DNA from: Methylotenera_A sp046594885
GTDB taxonomy: Bacteria > Pseudomonadota > Gammaproteobacteria > Burkholderiales > Methylophilaceae
Direction: 5' to 3'
DNA: 9,407 nucleotides
Assembly: GCA_046594885.1 (NCBI GenBank)
Contig: JBKJRD010000070.1
Span: 1 to 9,407, forward strand
Below are positions 5,678-9,407 of the stretch, one piece after another. Positions within the stretch are counted from its first letter, which is position 1. Each line of letters starts with the position of its first letter. A program made the translations under genes and the position numbers. The notes beneath the pieces are model-generated. The model was not told where the DNA came from. It made no database searches and saw only the letters and a program-made list of their open reading frames with translations.

Positions 5678-5890
5678 ATGAACAATTATGATGTTTATAC
5701 TGTATATGCGGCATTTTTGGTGCAATGTAGAAACGTGATGGGGCCATTTGATATTGATAAATTAGCCAGCGATGAATCGTACAAAGCGGATTTTTTTAAT
5801 CGTGTGCGCTTAAGTGCAGATGATAAGCTATTTGAATTAGCAGAACTGGTTAACCAGGCAATAAACGAGGAAACTTCGAGCGTGCATTAA
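5678..5890 (+). CDS. Small acidic protein of unknown family, 70 aa
   Basis: I do not recognise a family. The start is the ATG at 5678, preceded by AAGGAG (5664-5669) with eight bases of spacing, a strong ribosome binding site. A GTG at 5669 is in frame but overlaps that site and is unlikely. The product begins MNNYDVYTVYAAFLVQC and is predicted by eye to be mostly helical: residues 4-18 are apolar and could pack as an amphipathic helix, and 46-64 (SADDKLFELAELVNQAINE) looks like a second helix. It has no clear signal peptide, one Cys (Cys17) and an acidic character, so it is probably cytosolic. It is the only plus-strand gene here, isolated, with a sigma-54-type promoter upstream and a strong hairpin just after the stop codon. 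Those signals make it a real gene, perhaps a small regulator or adaptor induced by a nitrogen, carbon or stress signal; that role is inference. Confidence 0.75.
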   Translation: MNNYDVYTVYAAFLVQCRNVMGPFDIDKLASDESYKADFFNRVRLSADDKLFELAELVNQAINEETSSVH

Positions 5891-5895
5891 GGCTA

Positions 5896-5936
5896 AACTT
5901 AACACTAAAAAGTGGCTCATTTTTAAGTGTTAAGTT
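5896..5936. terminator. Hairpin shared by two convergent genes, probable bidirectional terminator
   Basis: AACTTAACACT (5896-5906) and AGTGTTAAGTT (5926-5936) form a perfect 11-bp stem. AAAAA (5907-5911) and TTTTT (5920-5924) can extend it across a single-base bulge. It sits six bases after the plus-strand stop codon and fourteen bases beyond the stop of the convergent minus-strand gene. T runs after the 11-bp stem are short in both directions (GGTTT and TTTAG), so efficiency is uncertain. Confidence 0.5.
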
Positions 5937-5949
5937 GGTTTGCCCATTT

Positions 5950-6750
5950 CTAATTGCGTTTGTAAAAAGTGGTGGCGTGTTCTGATCTCGTATTCGATTG
6001 TGTTTGCGTTTGCGGATTGTGATTGGGGCGATTGGGGCGGCCATTGAAATACTTGCTATTCGGGTAAGCGCCTTTAAATCGCTGACCACCAATCCAGCGC
6101 GATGCGCCAATGCCGCCGTAAGGATAATTGTAAAATTGCCCACCGCCAATCACTGCATTTTGCACTGGCTGTGGCAAAGCGCCACCACAAACCGCGTCCA
6201 TTTCATTCTTTTTCATGGCAATTAAAGCGTTATCGCGCCAATCAACACGCGCGGTATATTCGTAATCACTTTTTGCTTGCGCACAAGCGTTAAGTTGTGC
6301 ATTTTGGTTGGTATATTGTGTTGTTGCAAGCGTTACAGGCGCACTTACTTTCTGCGCAACGGCAATCAACCGCCAATGTTCTTTAGTTTGCGCCAGCGAT
6401 TGTGCCAAGCTAAAGTTTTTATTCAGCAAAGCTTCAATGACGGCTTTATCTAGCGCGGCATTTGTTTGCGGTTGCTCGGTATCATCAACGGGCGATTGAT
6501 TGTTTAAAGGTGATTGCGCCTGAATATTGGGTAGCGACTGCTGGGACGATTTCGCACAAGGTGCATCTGTGTAAACTGTGTTACTTTGGCTGGTATTTTT
6601 ATCGATTGCAGTACATTTGTACACTTGCGCATGCACAGTTACAGTAAAAATTAGGCCAGCTAAAACAAATGCAGCAAACAATGTAATGTGTTTAGCATAT
6701 CGGCCATTCAAACTAGATTGAATACCTTGTTTATCCACATAATCATGCAT
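5950..6750 (-). CDS. Secreted DUF4124-like protein
   Basis: A 266-residue exported protein. I start it at the ATG 6750-6748, with AGG about eight bases upstream, not the in-frame GTG at 6759. Residues 22-38 are hydrophobic and a signal peptidase site is likely after VHA (residue 41), giving a mature N-terminus QVYKC. The first mature segment (QVYKCTAIDKN...TVYTDAPC, 42-65) is the DUF4124-type module, a short beta-rich repeat common in secreted and periplasmic proteins of Beta- and Gammaproteobacteria. A polar Gln/Asn/Ser-rich linker (67-98) follows, then a segment with ACAQAKSDYEYTARVDWRDNA and MDAVCGG (155-190), similar to the C-terminal part of many betaproteobacterial DUF4124 proteins. The last 60 residues are Gly/Tyr/Asn/Arg-rich and probably disordered. 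Four Cys (46, 65, 156, 188) could form two disulfides. Role unknown; a periplasmic or envelope function is inferred. It follows the membrane protein gene by 71 bases. Confidence 0.8.
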   Translation of the reverse strand: MHDYVDKQGIQSSLNGRYAKHITLFAAFVLAGLIFTVTVHAQVYKCTAIDKNTSQSNTVYTDAPCAKSSQQSLPNIQAQSPLNNQSPVDDTEQPQTNAALDKAVIEALLNKNFSLAQSLAQTKEHWRLIAVAQKVSAPVTLATTQYTNQNAQLNACAQAKSDYEYTARVDWRDNALIAMKKNEMDAVCGGALPQPVQNAVIGGGQFYNYPYGGIGASRWIGGQRFKGAYPNSKYFNGRPNRPNHNPQTQTQSNTRSEHATTFYKRN

Positions 6751-6786
6751 AGTTAACACCTAAAATAAGGCAAAAAATGATTCGCT

Positions 6787-6808
6787 TTTATCAGTTAAGT
6801 CTGATAAA
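6787..6808 (-). terminator. Hairpin after the SpecificRecomb gene, weak terminator
   Basis: TTTATCAG (6787-6794) and CTGATAAA (6801-6808) form a perfect 8-bp stem with a 6-base loop, 13 bases after the stop codon. No T run follows directly on the minus strand; six T residues come only about ten bases later (in ATCATTTTTTGCC). It may be an inefficient terminator or an RNA 3'-end stabiliser. Confidence 0.35.
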
Positions 6809-6821
6809 TACCGATCAAATA

Positions 6822-8825
6822 TTACGTATGACTTTGTGCAGTGTCGTTAGTTTCTGCAGACTTTTTAGGCGGCAGAATGAACTCTGCAGGATGTTGATTC
6901 AACCGGCTGCCCAATTGAATCAATAAAACTTTCCATTGTTTGAAACGTATTTTACGCGATTTCATGGCAACATAAAGTGCCAAGCTAAAGCTGACTGTCA
7001 AATTCATAAAAGCAATCAAGCCAAGCCCCAAGGCGGCATAAGCTGCTGTCTGCCAAGTTAAAATGAAATCTAAATCAAAGGCAGCAAAACCAACAAAAGC
7101 CGATGAAAACGCAATGTGGCGAATATCAAAAGATAGGCCGAACAAAACGCCAATTGCGCTCATACCGCCCAATAAACAGCCAAAGTAAAAGTTACCTGCT
7201 AACGCGCCTAAGTTATTTTCAATGTAATGCGCGACGCGATCTAAACGCGCTAAACCCAGCAACTTTTGTAAGCACTTAACAGCCCTTATACGCTGTGGAA
7301 TTTTATTGTAAATAGCGAGATTATCGTAATAACCCGCGATTAAACCCGATAAAAACAGACAAACACCCGCAATGGCCGCATAAAATAATGCGCCACTGCG
7401 TATAGGGTCAATATCAGTCAACAGATGTTGCGCTTTTTCTGGCGTAATAAAGTGTTGGCCCGAAATCGTTAAAAAGCACCATCCAATCAACATCGCCATC
7501 GGAATTGCAAATGTGACGTTGCCTAGAATGGCGACAATTTGACTGCGTACTGTGTTGGATATGATGGCGATCAAGCTACTCATTTCTTTAGACTTGCCAT
7601 CAGCCGCATCAATGCTCGATGCAATGGCCGCCGCGGTCATCGCAGGCTGTTTGGTGGCAACCGTAAAATGTAAAATATGAATCAACATAAAGCCCAGCCC
7701 ATAATTCAGGCTAAACAATATCGCCTCTGTTAAAGGCGCCAAGTGTAAATCTGCTAGCAAAATCTTAATCATACTCATGATGGCAATGACCAAGCCTGCG
7801 CCCATGGCAGAACGCATTAGCGCAAAATATTCGCGTTGATTATTGGTGATGTAATGCTCACCTGTGCGACTGGCATTTTCGGTCACACGCAGCGCCATTA
7901 CTTCTAAATTTTCTTGCCAATGCTCGCCAACATCATTTTTATGGCATTCGCTGTAAACCAATTCTTTAAATAAATGCACCATTTCTAGATGCGCATTGGT
8001 ATTTAAATCCGCATCAATATGTTGAGTTAAAATATGCAATAGCACTTCTAAACGTTGTATTTGCTGGGTCATGCGTTGCAGCAGATAAGTTAGGGTAATA
8101 CTCGTACCTTCTTGCGAACTATTGCGGCGGATTTTGCCCACAATGGCTTTACATTGATCTAACATGACCAAAATATGCTTGGTATCTATGGTGTTATCTT
8201 CGGCATTAGCTGCAATAAAAAACGCGGCAAACTCTTCATTTTGCGTAATAAAAGGCGATGTATGCTTTTCTAATTCAGGGTGATTGCGCAGCAGTTCTGG
8301 CTCTAGTCCTAATGCCGTAACACGGTAAGAAAGCACTTGCGCCGCATCCAGCAAATGCTCGCGACAGATATTAATGGTTTTGATGGGCGCAGCCGCAAAT
8401 TGCAAGGCTACGATTAATTCCACCCAAACTGTATCTGGAACCGCGTTAATCCAAACTTCGTCACTGCTTTTGGTAAAAAACTGCGCAAACAAATCCATTA
8501 AGTAGCTTGGATCAATCGCTTCAGGCAAAAATTTATGTGCGATTCGCCGCCGCATCTCGCTAAAAAAACTAGAAAAAACTGAATGGCGGGCGATTAAAAA
8601 TAGTGAAATAGGCTTGCGCTCACTTAAGAGGCTTAACACTGCCTCGCGCAATAATTGGGCTTTTTCAGGGGCTTGATTGAGCGACTCACATAGCGCTTGA
8701 ATCGCTGTGATTGCGTCTTCGGTTTGATGTGGTTTTTCAGGACGTAAATGATTAACTAATTTAGCGATTAATTCTGGCGCGCGCTCAGCGTCGCGCGCAT
8801 ATTGTTCAAATGCATGTTCAATCAT
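6822..8825 (-). CDS. Multi-pass membrane protein of the SpecificRecomb (Gcr) family
   Basis: A 667-residue protein of the Pfam SpecificRecomb family, usually annotated 'site-specific recombinase' after gonococcal Gcr. Residues 1-335 are soluble and alpha-helical (helical segments such as 243-270 with LQRMTQQIQRLEVLLHIL). Residues 336-620 hold about seven hydrophobic segments, by eye near 337-358, 365-389, 430-455, 478-499, 538-564, 568-590 and 592-619. Conserved-looking family stretches include NASRTGEHYITNNQREYF (317-334), KQPAMTAAAIA (392-402) and NNLGALAGNFYFGCLLG (537-553). I see no tyrosine-recombinase R..H-x-x-R..Y set and no serine-recombinase N-terminal motif, and the membrane topology argues against a DNA recombinase, so the usual name is doubtful. 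Length is typical of the family. The start at 8825 has no strong Shine-Dalgarno. suhB lies 95 bases upstream in the same direction. True function is unknown. Confidence 0.85.
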   Translation of the reverse strand: MIEHAFEQYARDAERAPELIAKLVNHLRPEKPHQTEDAITAIQALCESLNQAPEKAQLLREAVLSLLSERKPISLFLIARHSVFSSFFSEMRRRIAHKFLPEAIDPSYLMDLFAQFFTKSSDEVWINAVPDTVWVELIVALQFAAAPIKTINICREHLLDAAQVLSYRVTALGLEPELLRNHPELEKHTSPFITQNEEFAAFFIAANAEDNTIDTKHILVMLDQCKAIVGKIRRNSSQEGTSITLTYLLQRMTQQIQRLEVLLHILTQHIDADLNTNAHLEMVHLFKELVYSECHKNDVGEHWQENLEVMALRVTENASRTGEHYITNNQREYFALMRSAMGAGLVIAIMSMIKILLADLHLAPLTEAILFSLNYGLGFMLIHILHFTVATKQPAMTAAAIASSIDAADGKSKEMSSLIAIISNTVRSQIVAILGNVTFAIPMAMLIGWCFLTISGQHFITPEKAQHLLTDIDPIRSGALFYAAIAGVCLFLSGLIAGYYDNLAIYNKIPQRIRAVKCLQKLLGLARLDRVAHYIENNLGALAGNFYFGCLLGGMSAIGVLFGLSFDIRHIAFSSAFVGFAAFDLDFILTWQTAAYAALGLGLIAFMNLTVSFSLALYVAMKSRKIRFKQWKVLLIQLGSRLNQHPAEFILPPKKSAETNDTAQSHT

Positions 8826-8883
8826 TATTATTCATTAACCAATATTGTTGTTTTAACCGTTATCGTTTGCTCTGGCGCTTGAT

Positions 8884-8899
8884 ACTTAACACTTAAAAA
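8884..8899. repeat. 16-bp repeat also found in the hairpin at 5920-5935
   Basis: ACTTAACACTTAAAAA in the spacer between suhB and the membrane protein gene is identical to the reverse complement of 5920-5935, part of the convergent hairpin. Its core ACTTAACACTT recurs inside the suhB 3' coding end at 8960-8970. The copy at 8884 overlaps an AT-only stem CTTAAAAA/TTTTTAAG (8892-8899 and 8918-8925), which may serve as the suhB 3' end. Confidence 0.5.
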
Positions 8900-8920
8900 C
8901 AACTAAAATCTATTTAATTT

Positions 8921-9407
8921 TTAAGCAAATTGCGTTTTTTGCGCCTTGGTTAAATGCGGACTTAACACTTGTAGCATCTGAGAAAATACTTTTGGGTTTG
9001 CCGCCACAATATTACCTGTGGTGAGCCAACTTTCATTGCCTTCAAAATCACCTACAATACCGCCCGCTTCTTGCACCAGCAAACCACCAGCGGCAATATC
9101 CCAGCTAGATAAATTCATTTCAAAAAAACCATCGGTGTAGCCTGCCGCCACATAGGCTAAATCCAACGCAGCTGAGCCTGGACGACGAATGCTGCTGGTG
9201 CTTTTAATCATGTCTTTGAGCATGGCCATGTAGGTATCTAAATGCGTAAAATTTTTAAACGGAAAGCCTGTGGCGATGAGTGCAGCTTGTAATTTGCTGC
9301 GATTGGCTACGCGAATGCGTTTATCGTTTAAAAAAGCGCCACGACCTTTGGTAGCGGTAAACAAATCGTTGCGCACAGGGTCGTAAATCACCGCTTGTGT
9401 CAGTACG
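8921..9407 (-). CDS. suhB: Inositol-1-monophosphatase family protein SuhB, 3' part (5' end beyond window)
   Basis: The C-terminal 162 or so residues of a SuhB-type phosphatase. The frame stays open to the window edge (VLTQAVIYDPVRNDLFTATKG), so the GTG at 9391 is an internal Val codon, not a start. E. coli SuhB is 267 residues and the match runs along the whole visible length: YDPVRNDLFTATKGRGAFLN, then ATGFPFK, then RRPGSAALDLAYVAAGYTDGFFE, then SSWDIAAGGLLVQEAGGIVGDF, then TGNIVAANPKV. WDIAAG is the second metal-binding signature of the inositol monophosphatase family. The first signature (DPLDGT) and Glu ligand are outside the window. The enzyme hydrolyses inositol phosphates in a Mg-dependent reaction; E. 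coli SuhB also joins the ribosomal-RNA antitermination complex, and whether this homologue does is unknown. The stop codon at 8923-8921 lies in an AT-rich inverted repeat. Confidence 0.95.
   Translation of the reverse strand, partial: VLTQAVIYDPVRNDLFTATKGRGAFLNDKRIRVANRSKLQAALIATGFPFKNFTHLDTYMAMLKDMIKSTSSIRRPGSAALDLAYVAAGYTDGFFEMNLSSWDIAAGGLLVQEAGGIVGDFEGNESWLTTGNIVAANPKVFSQMLQVLSPHLTKAQKTQFA

Noticed and set aside
6102..6647. Several plus-strand open frames of about 60-75 codons opposite the DUF4124-like gene
   Set aside because: They are antisense to a gene with a clear signal peptide and domain, and have no start signals of their own.
6822..8825. Mobile-element or phage recombinase, suggested by the family name
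   Set aside because: No catalytic motif, att-like repeats, integration junction or mobile genes nearby; the sequence is a multi-pass membrane protein.
9389..9391. GTG as a start codon for the suhB fragment
   Set aside because: The frame remains open to the window edge with residues matching SuhB, so the codon is internal and the gene is truncated by the window.

Overview
The window looks like chromosomal DNA from an AT-rich Betaproteobacterium. A methylotroph of the Methylophilaceae (Methylotenera-like) is my best guess. The guess rests on the combination of a SuhB-type phosphatase, a 'SpecificRecomb' (Gcr) membrane protein, a DUF4124-type secreted protein, NikR and a GspGHIJK pseudopilin operon, together with AT-rich intergenic DNA. 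It is an inference and was not checked against any database. Almost everything reads on the minus strand. The only plus-strand gene is a 70-residue orphan.

Layout from high to low coordinates, which is the direction of transcription. (1) 9407-8921: 3' two-thirds of suhB (inositol monophosphatase family), cut by the window edge. (2) 8825-6822: large multi-pass membrane protein of the family labelled 'site-specific recombinase Gcr'. (3) 6750-5950: secreted DUF4124-like protein, ending at a hairpin shared with the convergent orphan gene. (4) 5678-5890, plus strand: 70-aa protein of unknown family behind a good-looking sigma-54 (-24/-12) promoter. (5) 5263-4781: nikR, a nickel-responsive ribbon-helix-helix repressor with a histidine-rich tail and one substituted nickel-site residue. 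(6) 4565-2460: TonB-dependent outer-membrane receptor, which its position beside nikR suggests is a nickel receptor. (7) 2216-1: gspG-gspH-gspI-gspJ-gspK, the complete set of type II secretion pseudopilins in tightly overlapping order; gspK is cut by the window edge.

Two functional units stand out. nikR and the receptor gene probably form a nickel sensing and uptake module. NikR with nickel bound would shut off the receptor through a site in the 215-bp spacer, which carries a 10-bp perfect inverted repeat and an imperfect NikR-like dyad overlapping a candidate -35. The gspGHIJK genes form a translationally coupled operon encoding the major pseudopilin (G), minor pseudopilins (H, I, J) and the tip subunit (K).

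I see no transposon, prophage, CRISPR array, tRNA or rRNA. The most unusual items are the altered, His-tailed NikR with its partner receptor, and the sigma-54-linked orphan small gene.
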